64,000 bases of DNA from CAWAMD01 sp963783045 (GCA_963783045.1 CAWAMD010000002.1:496001-560000); one strand, 5' to 3'. Positions 52,758 to 61,519 are shown, counted from the first letter of the stretch. Translations and numbers: made by a program. The notes: generated from the letters alone by a model not told the origin.

Positions 52758-52849
52758 GTCGATCTCGGAACGGATCTTCTCGGTGGCAGTTAGTTAGGGC
52801 TTGGTACAAAATAACGTTTGGAAGTGGGATGGTCGGTTAGTCTTGCCTG

Positions 52850-53262
52850 GTGACCGTGGACGAGAGCGTGCTGGCGGACAAGTTGGCGGCGGTGTTGCCG
52901 CATCTGGACGAGCGGCAACGTCGGGTGCTTCTGGGCGCCGAGGCTCGTGCGTGGGGGTGGGGTGGGATCAGCGCGGTGGCACGGGCGGCGGGGGTGTCGC
53001 AGCCGACGGTGTCCAAGGCGGTCCGCGAGCTCGACGAGCCGGGCGAGGTGCTGCCGGTGGGTCGGGCCCGGCGGGCGGGTGGGGGCCGCAAGCCGCTGAC
53101 CGAGACCGACCCGGGGCTGGTGGAGACGCTGGAGGCGATGGTAGATCCGGCCACCCGTGGGGATCCGGAATCGCCGCTGCGGTGGTCGTCGAAGTCGACT
53201 CGTGAGCTGGCGGATGCGCTCGGCGAGAAGGGCCATGAGGTCAGCCACGTCAGCGTGGAGCA
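52850..53262 (+). pseudogene. ISAzo13-family transposase, 5' fragment
   Basis: The GTG at 52850 begins MTVDESVLADKLAAVLPHLD, followed by RQRRVLLGAEARAWGWGGIS, VARAAGVSQPTVSKAVREL, GRARRAGGGRKPLTETDPGL and GDPESPLRWSSKSTRELADA. These are the start of the ISAzo13 transposase. The match ends at VSHVSV near 53262, where group II intron reverse transcriptase sequence begins without a gap. About two-thirds of the transposase is missing. Confidence 0.85.
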
Positions 53263-53596
53263 AGGCGGCCATAAGACGGATCCGGCAACGGCTCCGCAGC
53301 GAGATGCGCTCGTTGCGTGGGGCCAACATCGCCAGAGTGCTGCAACGGCTCACCCCCAATCGTGCGGGGGTGGGCGGCCTACTACCGGACGGTGGTGTCC
53401 AGCGAGGTCTTCTCGTCGCTGGACCGCTACATGTGGCGGCTCGCCTACAAGTGGGCCAAACACAGCCACCCGAGGAAACCGAAGCGCTGGATCACCGACC
53501 GATACTTCGGCAGGTTCAACAAGTCCAGGCAAGACCGGTGGGTGTTCGGCGACAGCGGCGCCTATCTGGTCAAGTTCGCCTGGACCAAGATCGGGT
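53263..53596 (+). pseudogene. Group II intron reverse transcriptase/maturase, 3' fragment
   Basis: The reading SKAAIRRIRQRLRSEMRSLR, GANIARVLQRLTP and then, after one extra C near 53353, IVRGWAAYYRTVVSSEVFSS, DRYMWRLAYKWAKHSHPRKP and GRFNKSRQDRWVFGDSGAYL is the maturase (GIIM) end of a bacterial group II intron protein. The reverse transcriptase domains and intron RNA domains are absent. It ends at FAWTKI, where an ISL3-type end begins (GGTTCTCCTCACGTTTCTGT at 53592-53611). Confidence 0.82.
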
Positions 53597-53601
53597 TCTC
53601 C

Positions 53602-54771
53602 TCACGTTTCTGTGGGTAGGTGGACGGTGATGCCGCCGCAGCAGAGGTAGATCATGGCGATCAGCGGGGCGGGGGTGTGGTGGCCGTAGCCGCGGTGGTT
53701 GATGATCCGGATCTTGGAGTTGAGGCCCTCGAGTTTGGAGTTCGACAGGCCGTGCTCGATCGCGGCGAGGATGCGGTGGCGCTCCTTGCGCAGGGTGCGG
53801 GAGAGCTTGACGAAGGCGGGGATGCGTGACCGGCAGGCCCAGGCGAGCCAGCGGTCGAGCAGGTCTGGCGCTTGGGAGGGGTCGTCGAGCCGGTAGAGGT
53901 CACGCAGGGCTTCTTTGAGCAGCCATGCCCGGTAGAGGACCGATCGGTCGCGTTTGAGCTGGGCCATGACCTGACGCTGCGAGTCACGCCAGTTGCTGGG
54001 GTCTTTGACTAGCGCCCAGCGGGTGGCCTTGACCCAGGCCGCTCGGCCCGAGGCGAGGGTGCGGTGCAGGTTCCAGGCTCACCGGCGGGTCTCGTCGATC
54101 GCCTTGTTCGCGAGCGCGACCACGTGGAAGGGGTCGGCGGCCTGCACCGCCTGGGGAGCGTGGTCGCGGGTGGCCTTGGCGTAGGCGTTGCCGAGGTCGA
54201 GGGTGACCACCTGCAGGCGCCGGCAGCGGTCCTCGCCCAGCTGTTCGTAGAAACGGCCCAACGTGGCGGCGTCCTTGCCGGATCTGCCGTCACGGCCCTC
54301 GCCGGCCCACACCACCGCGCCGTCACGGTCGTGGTCGGCGACGACCGTGAGATACCGGTGGCCCTTGCGGTAGGAGATCTCGTCGACGCCGATGCGGAAC
54401 AGCTCGTCGAGCCGGGTGTCGTCGAGCTGCTCGGCCACGACCATGGTCACCGCGTTGCGGACCGCGGCCCACGACACCCGTAGCAGCCGCCGGACGGTGT
54501 CCTTGTCGCACCGTCTGGCGAGCCAGGCGATCACGTCCTGCAGGTCGCGGGAGTGGCAGGCACCGTGACGGGCCCAGGGGACCTGTTCGGTGACCACCCG
54601 TCCGCAGCGGCGGCAGTCGAGCCGGCGGATCTCGGCCTCCAGCCACACCTTCGAACTGCCCGCGTCCACGTGCCGCCAGCGGCGCACCGACCGGTCGTAG
54701 CACGCCGCGCTCGACCAGCCACAGCGTGGGCAGGTCAGCCGCCGCGCCCGACGGCGCGAGTCATTGTCAAG
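53602..54771 (-). pseudogene. ISL3-family transposase with in-frame stop, 5' end missing
   Basis: The N-terminal zinc-ribbon type part LTCPRCGWSSAACYDRSVRR and DCRRCGRVVTEQVPWARHGA, then DEISYRKGHRYLTVVADHDR and DLGNAYAKATRDHAPQAVQA, are ISL3 transposase. A TGA at 54079-54081 interrupts the same frame after AIDETRR, and the reading goes on with AWNLHRTLASGRAAWVKATR to SNSKLEGLNSKIRIINHRGY and the stop at 53602. So one nonsense codon splits it. No start codon is found before the sequence changes near 54771, where the IS256-type element begins. Confidence 0.85.
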
Positions 54772-54792
54772 TGTTGTGGATGAGGTCGGGCA

Positions 54793-56109
54793 TCAGGCGG
54801 CGCGCTCCTGGTCGTTGTCGTGGTGTTCCTCCTCAGTTCGGGTGTCGTCTCGCTCGACGAGTTTGCCGTCGATGAACGTGGCGCCGGCACGCACGAGCGC
54901 GACGAGCTCGTGGCCGTCGACCCGTCGCCAGCGCTGCTGGGCGGCGTCGAGCAGCTTGTAGGCCATGGCGGTCGCGGCCTCGCGTGAGCCGGCGCCACGG
55001 GTGACCCGGGTGCGTAGCCGCACCGTGGCGAAGGTGGACTCGATCGGGTTGGTGGTGCGCAGGTGCTTCCAGTGCTCGGCCGGGAAGTCGAAGAAGGTCA
55101 GCAGCCGGTCGAGATGGTCGGTGATCTTGGCGACCGCCTTGGGGTGCGAGGCGAGCTCGTCGGCCAGGACCTTGACGGCCTGCACCGCCGCGGTGCGCGA
55201 GTCGGCGTAGGCGATGTCGTGGAGCAGCCCCTTGGCCCTGGGGTGGAGCCGCTTGGGCAGCGCGGAGAGCACCCGGGCGGTCTTGTGAACCCAGCACAGC
55301 TGTTGGCGGGTGGCCGGCCATACCTGGCGTAGCGCGGCCCACAGGCCGAGCGCGCCGTCGCCGACCATCAGCTCGGGGGCCCGCATCCCGCGGGCGGTCA
55401 GGTCACGCAGGATCTCGGCCCACGAGTCGGTCGACTCCCGATACCCGTCCACCACGGCGACCAGTTCCTTGGTCCCATCCGCCCGTACGCCCACGATCGT
55501 GAGCAGACACAGCGCGTCACGGTGTCCGTCTGCATCGGGCAGCCGCACGTTGGGGTAGACCCCGTCGGCCCAGCAGTAGACGTAGTCGACCGCCGAGAGA
55601 TCCCGGGCCGCCCAGCGGGCGTGCTCGGCCTGCCATGCGGCGGTCAGCCGGGTCACCGTGGCCGCGGACAGCCCCGCGTCGGTGCCGAAGAAGCTGGTCA
55701 GCGCCGGGGCGAAGTCCCCGGTCGACAGGCCCCGCAGGTAGAGGATCGGCAGCACCTCGGTCACCTTCGCCGAGCGGCGCATGTAGGGCGGCAGGATCGA
55801 CGAGGCGTAGGGCTCGCGCTCCTCCTCAGCCCGCCGGTCGTGCACCCGCGGCGCTTTGACCTCGACCTGCCCGGCACCGGTCACGATCGTGCGTTCGCGG
55901 TGGTAGCCGTTGCCCACCACCAGCCGCTTGCCGGCCGCGTCGAGCAGGTCCGCGTGCTCGGCGAGCCACGCCCGCCGCTCGGCCTCGAGCGCGACCGCGA
56001 GCATCTCGCGTGCCGCGACCCGACACAGCTCATCCAAATCGATCCCCACCGACGCGTCGTCACGCTCGTCGTGCTCGACGGCGTCTTCGTCACCCAGTAG
56101 CTTCAACAT
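54793..56109 (-). CDS. IS256-family transposase, apparently intact
   Basis: A 438-residue Mutator-type DDE transposase with no frame break: LCRVAAREMLAVALEAERRA, GKRLVVGNGYHRERTIVTGA, GQVEVKAPRVHDRR, YCWADGVYPNVRLPDADGHR (first Asp), ELMVGDGALGLWAALRQVWP (second Asp), and NPIESTFATVRLRTRVTRGA (Glu). The typical CWVHKTARVLSALPK segment is present. It is likely the youngest insertion of the stack because it truncates both the ISL3 gene on its left and the tyrosine recombinase on its right. Terminal repeats could not be fixed. Confidence 0.92.
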   Translation of the reverse strand: MLKLLGDEDAVEHDERDDASVGIDLDELCRVAAREMLAVALEAERRAWLAEHADLLDAAGKRLVVGNGYHRERTIVTGAGQVEVKAPRVHDRRAEEEREPYASSILPPYMRRSAKVTEVLPILYLRGLSTGDFAPALTSFFGTDAGLSAATVTRLTAAWQAEHARWAARDLSAVDYVYCWADGVYPNVRLPDADGHRDALCLLTIVGVRADGTKELVAVVDGYRESTDSWAEILRDLTARGMRAPELMVGDGALGLWAALRQVWPATRQQLCWVHKTARVLSALPKRLHPRAKGLLHDIAYADSRTAAVQAVKVLADELASHPKAVAKITDHLDRLLTFFDFPAEHWKHLRTTNPIESTFATVRLRTRVTRGAGSREAATAMAYKLLDAAQQRWRRVDGHELVALVRAGATFIDGKLVERDDTRTEEEHHDNDQERAA

Positions 56110-56305
56110 GCGGCGTACCTTCCTGCCCGCACTCCGCGGGCGTTCGAACTTTGGTCAGGGCGTGCTCGATGGTGATGGTCTCGGCGTCGACGTCCTCGAG
56201 ATAGGTGACGAACTGGGCCAGCAGCCCGCCGGTGCGGGTGAGCTTGTAGCCCATCGCCCGACGCACGGTCAGGTAGTCGGCGAGCGCGGCACGCAGCGGG
56301 CTCAT
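56110..56305 (-). pseudogene. Second tyrosine recombinase, 5' fragment
   Basis: The ATG at 56305 begins MSPLRAALADYLTVRRAMGY, KLTRTGGLLAQFVTYLEDVD and AETITIEHALTKVRTP, the N-terminal SAM-like (core-binding) domain of a tyrosine recombinase. The catalytic domain is missing, replaced by the IS256-type element. Its start overlaps the stop of the intact recombinase by 4 bp, as in recombinase-trio (RIT) elements, where RitA, RitB and RitC are coupled. Confidence 0.75.
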
Positions 56306-57516
56306 GCCTCACCCCCGACCCAAGGGCGGGCGAGAGAGCGCAGCGCCTCGATGTCGACCTTCGCATAGATCGCCGTGGACAGCTGTGAGCGATGTCGCAG
56401 CAGCTGCCCGATCTCGGTCAGCGACGCTCCCGCGGCCAGCAGCTGTGTCGCGGTGGAATGTCGTAGCCGGTGGGCCCGAACCGGCCCGAGCCCGGCGCGC
56501 TGACCTGCGGCGAACACCGCGTGGGAGACCGCGCCGGTGGTCATGGGACCATGCGGGGCACGGACGCGGATGAACAGGTGCCGTGTCAGGGCGGTTGCGG
56601 GCCGGCCGCGCTGGAGATAGCCCACCAGCGCCTGGCCGACATCGTCGGGCAGCGGTAGCCGCTCACGCCGGTTGCCCTTGCCTCGTACGGTCAGGTCTCC
56701 GGCACGCCAGTCGATGTCGTCCAATGTCAGGGCAGCGACCTCGCCCGCGCGGAGCCCCAGCCGGATCAGCAGCATCAGCATCGCGTAGTCCCGACGGCCG
56801 GTGCCGCGGCGGCGGTCTGGTGCGGCCAGCAGCTGTTGCACCTCGTCCGGCTTCAGCCCTCGGGGCAACCCCGCCAACCGCCACGACGCCGCCGAGGGGA
56901 CGGCGGCAACCAGGGACGTCGGCAGGATCCCGGCGACGTGCAAGAACCCCAGCAGCGACCGCAACGCGGTCACGGTCCGCTTGGCCGAACTGCGTGTCTG
57001 GCCGGCACACGCCGCGACGACGAACCCCGTGACATCAGCCGCGATCAGGCCGATCAGATCGAGCGTGTCGTCGACCTCGTGGCGGAGAACGAAGGGCCGG
57101 ACCGTGTCGCTGTAGCTTCGGGCGGTCGTGGTGGCCAGGCCACGCTCATCGACCAGATAGCTGTGGTAGCGCGCTAGCAGCGCCTCCGTGGGTGTGAGCT
57201 CGACCGCCGGCGCGCGGGCGACCAGTCCCAGATGCTGCAGATGATCAAGCAGGGGCACCAGCGCCACACGCGTTCGCCGGCTGACGTAGCCCAGCCTGCG
57301 TCGCTCCGCGAGAAACGCCTCGACGACCTCCGGGCACGCCAGGGCCGACACGTCCCGGCCCTGGCTGGCCAGCCACCGGCTCAAGTGCGAGACGAAGAAC
57401 AACTGGTCCCTCATCCCCGTCATCGGGCGATAGCCCTGGCGCAACAGTTCGTCAGCGAACCCCTGCGCATAGGGCTCCAACGGGCCCACGAACCGAACCC
57501 GGGCAACGATCACCAT
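56302..57516 (-). CDS. Tyrosine recombinase/integrase
   Basis: A 404-residue site-specific recombinase with all catalytic residues: R256 in LGLRAGEVAAL, K280 in VRGKGNRRERL, H349 and R352 in HRLRHSTATQLL, H375 in LLRHRSQLST and Y384 in TAIYAKVDIEALR. The N-terminal half has the core-binding domain (ARYHSYLVDERGLATTTARS). The ATG at 57516 follows AGAGGAACG. It overlaps the next recombinase fragment by 4 bp, which suggests the first gene of a RIT-type trio. It is a candidate for the enzyme that brought the island in. Confidence 0.93.
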   Translation of the reverse strand: MVIVARVRFVGPLEPYAQGFADELLRQGYRPMTGMRDQLFFVSHLSRWLASQGRDVSALACPEVVEAFLAERRRLGYVSRRTRVALVPLLDHLQHLGLVARAPAVELTPTEALLARYHSYLVDERGLATTTARSYSDTVRPFVLRHEVDDTLDLIGLIAADVTGFVVAACAGQTRSSAKRTVTALRSLLGFLHVAGILPTSLVAAVPSAASWRLAGLPRGLKPDEVQQLLAAPDRRRGTGRRDYAMLMLLIRLGLRAGEVAALTLDDIDWRAGDLTVRGKGNRRERLPLPDDVGQALVGYLQRGRPATALTRHLFIRVRAPHGPMTTGAVSHAVFAAGQRAGLGPVRAHRLRHSTATQLLAAGASLTEIGQLLRHRSQLSTAIYAKVDIEALRSLARPWVGGEA

Positions 57517-57564
57517 GCTCGTTCCTCTCCATCGATGGAAAGACGAGCATCCGGCCGCCACAGG

Positions 57565-57658
57565 ATTATGCCGACCCCGCGACCAGCAGAACCGCCCTAC
57601 ACGACCGTCAACGGCCCACTGCGACCCACGATTGGCATAACCCGGAGGTCGGCGTAAT
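57565..57658. repeat. Inverted repeats upstream of the tyrosine recombinase
   Basis: ATTATGCCGACC at 57565-57576 is matched in inverse by GGTCGGCGTAAT at 57647-57658 (11 of 12 bases), with a further GGCATAA at 57634-57640 complementary to TTATGCC. They lie between the recombinase gene and the truncated end of the second ISL3-type gene. They may be the terminal repeat of the recombinase element or its binding sites. Confidence 0.55.
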
Positions 57659-58520
57659 AGAGCGGGTCGCCGGTCCGGCCGCGGTGGCCGGTGGTCTCCT
57701 GCTGGACCCGTCGGCGGACGTCGTCGACGGCGGCGTTGGCGAGCTTGGCGATGTGGAACCTGTCCACCACCAGCCTCGCGCGGTGCAGGCCGAACTGCGG
57801 GTCGGTCAGCGCTGCCCGGTACGGGGCGGCCGGGTCGAGCGCCACGATCTTGACGGCGTCCCGCCAGACCTGGGTCTGGGCCGCCAACCAGGCCTTGAGG
57901 ACCCGTTTCGAGCGTCCTTCGACGATGTCGAGCGGCCGGCCCGTGGCCAGGTTGACCAGCACCGTCACGAACCGCCGACGCCGGCCGGGACCGGCCCGGT
58001 TCATCACCTTCTCGTCCACCCCCAACGCCAGGCACAACCGGCTCTGGGTCGTGAACACCCCCTGGTCGGCGAAGACCTCGGCGGCCACGTCATCGACCGC
58101 ACGCATCACCGTCTGCCAGCCCACCCCGAACGCCCGCGCCACCGGCGCGACCGGCATGCCGTCCTGACCCACCCGGCGGGCCGCCTCACGGCGCGCCCGA
58201 TCGGTCCACGCCGCCCGTGACGGGACCGCGGGATGGGTCTCGCGCCACGAGCTCCGGCAGACGCGACAGCGCCACTCGCGATTGTGCCACACCAGCCGGG
58301 TCGCCTTGCCAGCAGCCGGCAGATCCCGGACCCCCACGACATGACGGCCGCCAGACTCGGCCCGTAGCCCGCAGCCCCGATACCAGTCCCGGTCGGCGCC
58401 CGTCTCGACGAACACCTGCCGCTCATCGACGAACTCGAACACTGCCAGCACCCGCATCCCCGGGATACCCAGCAGCGTCACCTCGAACGAAGACGGACAC
58501 GACGACGTAGCATGACCCAT
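57597..58520 (-). pseudogene. ISL3-family transposase, 3'-truncated
   Basis: The ATG at 58520 opens a 307-codon frame with RDWYRGCGLRAESGGRHVVG, WRCRVCRSSWRETHPAVPSR, LALGVDEKVMNRAGPGRRRR, TVLVNLATGRPLDIVEGRSK and VVDRFHIAKLANAAVDDVRR, all ISL3-type. The usual sequence GHRGRKGDPLYRIRR is cut at GRTGDPLY, after which the reading is foreign and stops at 57597. About a third of a full transposase is missing. It belongs to a different subfamily from the ISL3-type pseudogene at 53602. Confidence 0.85.
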
Positions 58521-58577
58521 GCGTATGGCCTCTCGACTTGGTTGTTCAGCGCTTCCAAGTCTCGCGGGGCCATACGC
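58521..58577 (-). promoter_or_regulatory. Long two-part hairpin directly before an ISL3 transposase start
   Basis: GCGTATGGCC (58521-58530) pairs with GGCCATACGC (58568-58577), and inside it GACTTGG (58535-58541) pairs with CCAAGTC (58555-58561). The outer arm touches the ATG at 58520. As RNA from the minus strand it would form a 17-bp interrupted stem at the start codon. It may limit transposase translation, or be the IS end. Confidence 0.6.
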
Positions 58578-58922
58578 CCTTTCCGAGCGCCTATCGCCGT
58601 CTCGTCACCTCACCCCACCCCCGCGTCCATCAAGAGGGGCCCGAAATACCGCACCCTGTTCGTCGCCTGCCAGTATCGACTATATGCTTGACAAGGCGGG
58701 TCTCGTGTGCGACTGTCACTGCTGTCTGGGGAAGCGCAATCGCGCGAACCAACGTCGGGGGTCGGGGGTCGGCATCATTGCCAACGCATGTCCAACGTGG
58801 GTGAAAAGCCTGACGGGATGTTGCGAGAAGGACGCCCAATGTCACATCGCTGACAACGACACTTGGCATTCACGGGCCGCGGTGCGCGAAATCCAAGAAG
58901 AGACACAGCGATGGAGTACGAA
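58578..58922. other. Gene-free interval before the cargo operon
   Basis: No convincing gene. A plus-strand open frame through it (58519-59028) has no family resemblance, a poor start and a codon pattern unlike either the host genes or the cargo. The base composition falls towards A/T from about 58680 on. A TTGACA at 58688-58693 could be a -35 element, but no good -10 element follows at the right distance. The promoter of the cargo genes probably lies here. Confidence 0.4.
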
Positions 58923-59597
58923 ATGTGGAGAGTTGACGACGAGTGCAATGCGGGGCGGCCCTTGTTGGGATTCCGGTCATTTCAGTGGTCTGTCGCCGTC
59001 GGCTTTCTATGCCTTGCTCTTCTTGTGACGGGATCCGGCGTCGCACGCGCGGGGAACTTTGGGTCCACGTTCTGTTACGGATCATCAGATCCCTTTTCAG
59101 ACAATCCTTCAAATTGCGTTGTCCTCGGGAACAATTACACCCACACCTACGAGTTCGTGGGTATGTCGAATCCCGACGTCGTAAGCGCGGTGCGTAACCG
59201 AGCCGCGGCTGAGTATGACCAGAGGACCGATCTTGTTGTGTGGGAGCGCAGCCCAGCAGATGTTGTTGTCATGGACAACGACTATGGAAACAATGGCCTC
59301 GTCGCATGGGTTGACTGCCCAGCAACTGCTACAACAGGGGTCAGAAATGGAGGTGCGTGGTGCTATGGGTCCTATCTGCGTTTCAACTATGACAACCCGA
59401 GTTACTATGACACGCTTGCTGAACGCCAGAATTTGGCCTGTCACGAGTTCGGGCACACGGTCGGTTTGCAGCACGAAGCTGGCGGTCTAACATCTTGCAC
59501 CCGGACCATAAAGAGTGGAGGAGGGCTGATGATCTCTCTAAGCGACCACGACATCAGTCAGATCAACTACGAGTATCCAGAGGGCGATCCGGCGTAG
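58923..59597 (+). CDS. Secreted metzincin-like zinc metalloprotease
   Basis: A 224-residue exported protein. The signal peptide is WSVAVGFLCLALLVTGSGVA, with cleavage after ARA near residue 43. The zinc site HEFGHTVGLQH (H174, E175, H178, H184; bases 59442-59474) is the full HExxHxxGxxH metzincin motif. A downstream LM at 202-203 could be the Met-turn, and SDHDISQINYEY closes the protein, as in small secreted actinobacterial proteases. Six or more cysteines suggest disulfides. The ATG at 58923 has GGAG six bases upstream, so it is preferred to the ATG at 58911. The gene is A/T-richer than its surroundings and first of a three-gene cargo unit. The substrate is unknown. Confidence 0.82.
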   Translation: MWRVDDECNAGRPLLGFRSFQWSVAVGFLCLALLVTGSGVARAGNFGSTFCYGSSDPFSDNPSNCVVLGNNYTHTYEFVGMSNPDVVSAVRNRAAAEYDQRTDLVVWERSPADVVVMDNDYGNNGLVAWVDCPATATTGVRNGGAWCYGSYLRFNYDNPSYYDTLAERQNLACHEFGHTVGLQHEAGGLTSCTRTIKSGGGLMISLSDHDISQINYEYPEGDPA

Positions 59598-59642
59598 GGA
59601 ATGTAGGAGTGTGATGTCGCAGACATTTCAAAGGGTGAAACA

Positions 59643-60320
59643 GTGAAGTCTCGCGAGCGAGTTGCCCCAAGCATAGTTGTCGTTCTTGGTGTCGCCGCCA
59701 TTCTGCTAGGCGCCAGACCGTCGGTGGACGGAGACCCATCAGTTTGGCAAGCTTTGGACTACTACCAGGCCACTGAAGCTGAGTCAATGAATTCACTCAG
59801 AGACGCTGTTAGTCTGTCTGACGTTGTTGTACTGGGCGAGGTCATCAGCTCTCAACCGGGTCGCTCCTTCGGCGCCAACGAACAGATCGGAGTAGTGCAT
59901 TACGCTACTCTAAGTCTCAAGGTCGATGAAGTGATCTCCATGAATGACGAGATCGCCTCCCTTCCTAAGGGTCACCCCGCTTATCCGTCAACGGATAGTG
60001 ACCTCTTGCTGGAGGTAATGGTTCACGACGCCAAGGAGGCGCGCCAGATCAACGCCAGCCTCCCGACGGAGCAGGGGGTCTACTTCCTTCGCAACAAGGC
60101 AACAAACTATGCCGGAGGAGCGTACGAGCCTGAGGGGAAGGAAGTACCTCGAGACGAGAGTCGCCGGTATTACAGATTCGTGAGTAGTCAGGGGCTTGTT
60201 GCGAATGTCGATGGCCGGGCTGACTCCCCAATGCACCACGGCGGTGGTTTCCCGAGCGAATACGATGGCTCGAACTTCGCTGACTTCGTGCAGTGGACTC
60301 GCGAAGAGGCAGGTCGCTAG
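59643..60320 (+). CDS. Exported protein of unknown function
   Basis: A 225-residue protein with an N-terminal signal or anchor helix (SIVVVLGVAAILLGARPSV) and an extracytoplasmic domain: LSDVVVLGEVISSQPGRSFG, VVHYATLSLKVDEVISMNDE, TDSDLLLEVMVHDAKEARQI, QGVYFLRNKATNYAGGAYEP. The mix of beta strands resembles small secreted binding domains, but the family is not recognised. The GTG at 59643 follows AAAGGGTG. It is A/T-richer than host genes, 45 bp after the protease gene and 1 bp before the next, so it is one operon. Confidence 0.75.
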   Translation: MKSRERVAPSIVVVLGVAAILLGARPSVDGDPSVWQALDYYQATEAESMNSLRDAVSLSDVVVLGEVISSQPGRSFGANEQIGVVHYATLSLKVDEVISMNDEIASLPKGHPAYPSTDSDLLLEVMVHDAKEARQINASLPTEQGVYFLRNKATNYAGGAYEPEGKEVPRDESRRYYRFVSSQGLVANVDGRADSPMHHGGGFPSEYDGSNFADFVQWTREEAGR

Positions 60321-60321
60321 C

Positions 60322-60822
60322 TTGCTGCGTCTTGTCACTTCGCCGTTGCTAGTACTGGTCCTCGTATTCGGCCTCGTGGGCTGTGGCACTTCAGCGGATC
60401 ACAGTAGTCGCGATGAGTATCTAGGTCAATGGGTGGGCGACGATGGTCGGCCGGCTGAACGGGGTTCGGGGCCCAAGCGTGAGTATGAGGTTGACAGCAT
60501 GGTGGGCAGCCGTCACTGCGGCTGGAGTTCGGCGATAATTCTGTCCGTTGCCTGGCCCATTGGGTCCACTTACACGGTTTCAAGCGGCCCCAATGATGTT
60601 CGTTATTACGTGCGCGACCCTATACATGTCCTTGGCTATTCGCGCAGCTTCGGGGAATTTGATCCTGATACTTCCCTCCCACGGGATGCTGTGGACGGGG
60701 GGTTCGAGACCGAGTCTGGCTCGGAACTTTGGTTCAGTTCCGACTACGATCGCGCATATCTTGTCTCGGAGGATCGTACCGAGGAATGGCCGCGTGTGGT
60801 CGGCCTCATTCCTTGCGACTGA
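60322..60822 (+). CDS. Putative lipoprotein of unknown function
   Basis: A protein of about 166 residues. A TTG at 60322 directly after the previous stop gives the lipoprotein signal VTSPLLVLVLVFGLVGC, with the lipidated Cys near residue 23. The rest (DEYLGQWVGDDGRPAERGSG, SRHCGWSSAIILSVAWPIGS, YYVRDPIHVLGYSRSFGEFD, SELWFSSDYDRAYLVSEDRT) has no family I recognise. AGGCAGGT upstream serves as ribosome site. It is the third gene of the cargo unit and could be an inhibitor, receptor or immunity-type partner of the protease, which is only a guess. Confidence 0.68.
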   Translation: MLRLVTSPLLVLVLVFGLVGCGTSADHSSRDEYLGQWVGDDGRPAERGSGPKREYEVDSMVGSRHCGWSSAIILSVAWPIGSTYTVSSGPNDVRYYVRDPIHVLGYSRSFGEFDPDTSLPRDAVDGGFETESGSELWFSSDYDRAYLVSEDRTEEWPRVVGLIPCD

Positions 60823-61519
60823 CAAGTGGACGGTGCCCCTGGCTCGGCTGCGGGCGATAGGATTGCCGACGGTCCGGGTATGGCTTGGGGGAGGCCTTGG
60901 AGCGACGGTTTGCGGGATTGCGGCAGGGCAATGTCGTATGCGGGCTTGTCGAGCTGGGGACGGTCGCGGCGAGCCACACGTTGCGCCGGGTTGTGGGGCA
61001 TGGACTCGCGCTTACCGCAGGCTTGTTGTGCCCGGGACAGCTCAGCTCGACGCACGAAGGCAGTGGCTGGGGAAGCCGGACACGTCCGCGTCAGTCTCGG
61101 GGACGATAACCTTTGCGGTATCTTGGCCGACCCCTCGGATCGTTCTGACGGCCGCTGACCACTTGGTGCTGGCGCTGCTCGGCACGGCGGGTGTGCCGCT
61201 GGGCCCGCTCCGCCGCAGTGATGAGCGACCACGCTCGCGGGGCCAGGGGCCAGGGGCCAGGGCCCGTGGCACCGCGGCTGACCAGCGTGACGGGCTACGG
61301 ACGTGCGGGGCGTGTGGGCTGTATGGTCCGCCGGATGCGGTCTCGCTGGCACCACCCCCCGGGTGCTGGTGGGGCCACGTCCACTCCCGCAGGCCAGGGA
61401 GCTACGCGAGCTGGTTCCTGGATCGGTTGCAGCGCGGGCTGGTCGGCGGGGCCGGATGGCCGGACTACGTTTCCGTCCGATGATGGCCAACACGCGGTGA
61501 GGAAGCTGTTGCATTGGCG
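60823..61519. other. Degraded interval with no confident gene
   Basis: About 700 bases with several short overlapping open frames in both directions and no consistent codon pattern. A piece reading QGNVVCGLVELGTVAASHTL, RRVVGHGLALTAGLL (about 60930-61040) looks protein-like but has no start or family. A short GGGGCCA triplet repeat is at 61238-61258. It is probably decayed mobile-element sequence. Confidence 0.4.

Noticed and set aside
58688..58716. TTGACA as a -35 promoter element for the cargo genes
   Set aside because: The bases 17 further on (GACTGT) are a poor -10 and the leader would be about 200 bases long, so the match may be chance.
58519..59028. Plus-strand frame starting before the cargo operon
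   Set aside because: It begins on the ISL3 hairpin, matches no family and overlaps the start of the protease gene in another frame.
60826..61483. Open frames between the cargo lipoprotein and the coiled-coil gene
   Set aside because: No frame keeps a coherent protein pattern or start; recorded only as a degraded interval.
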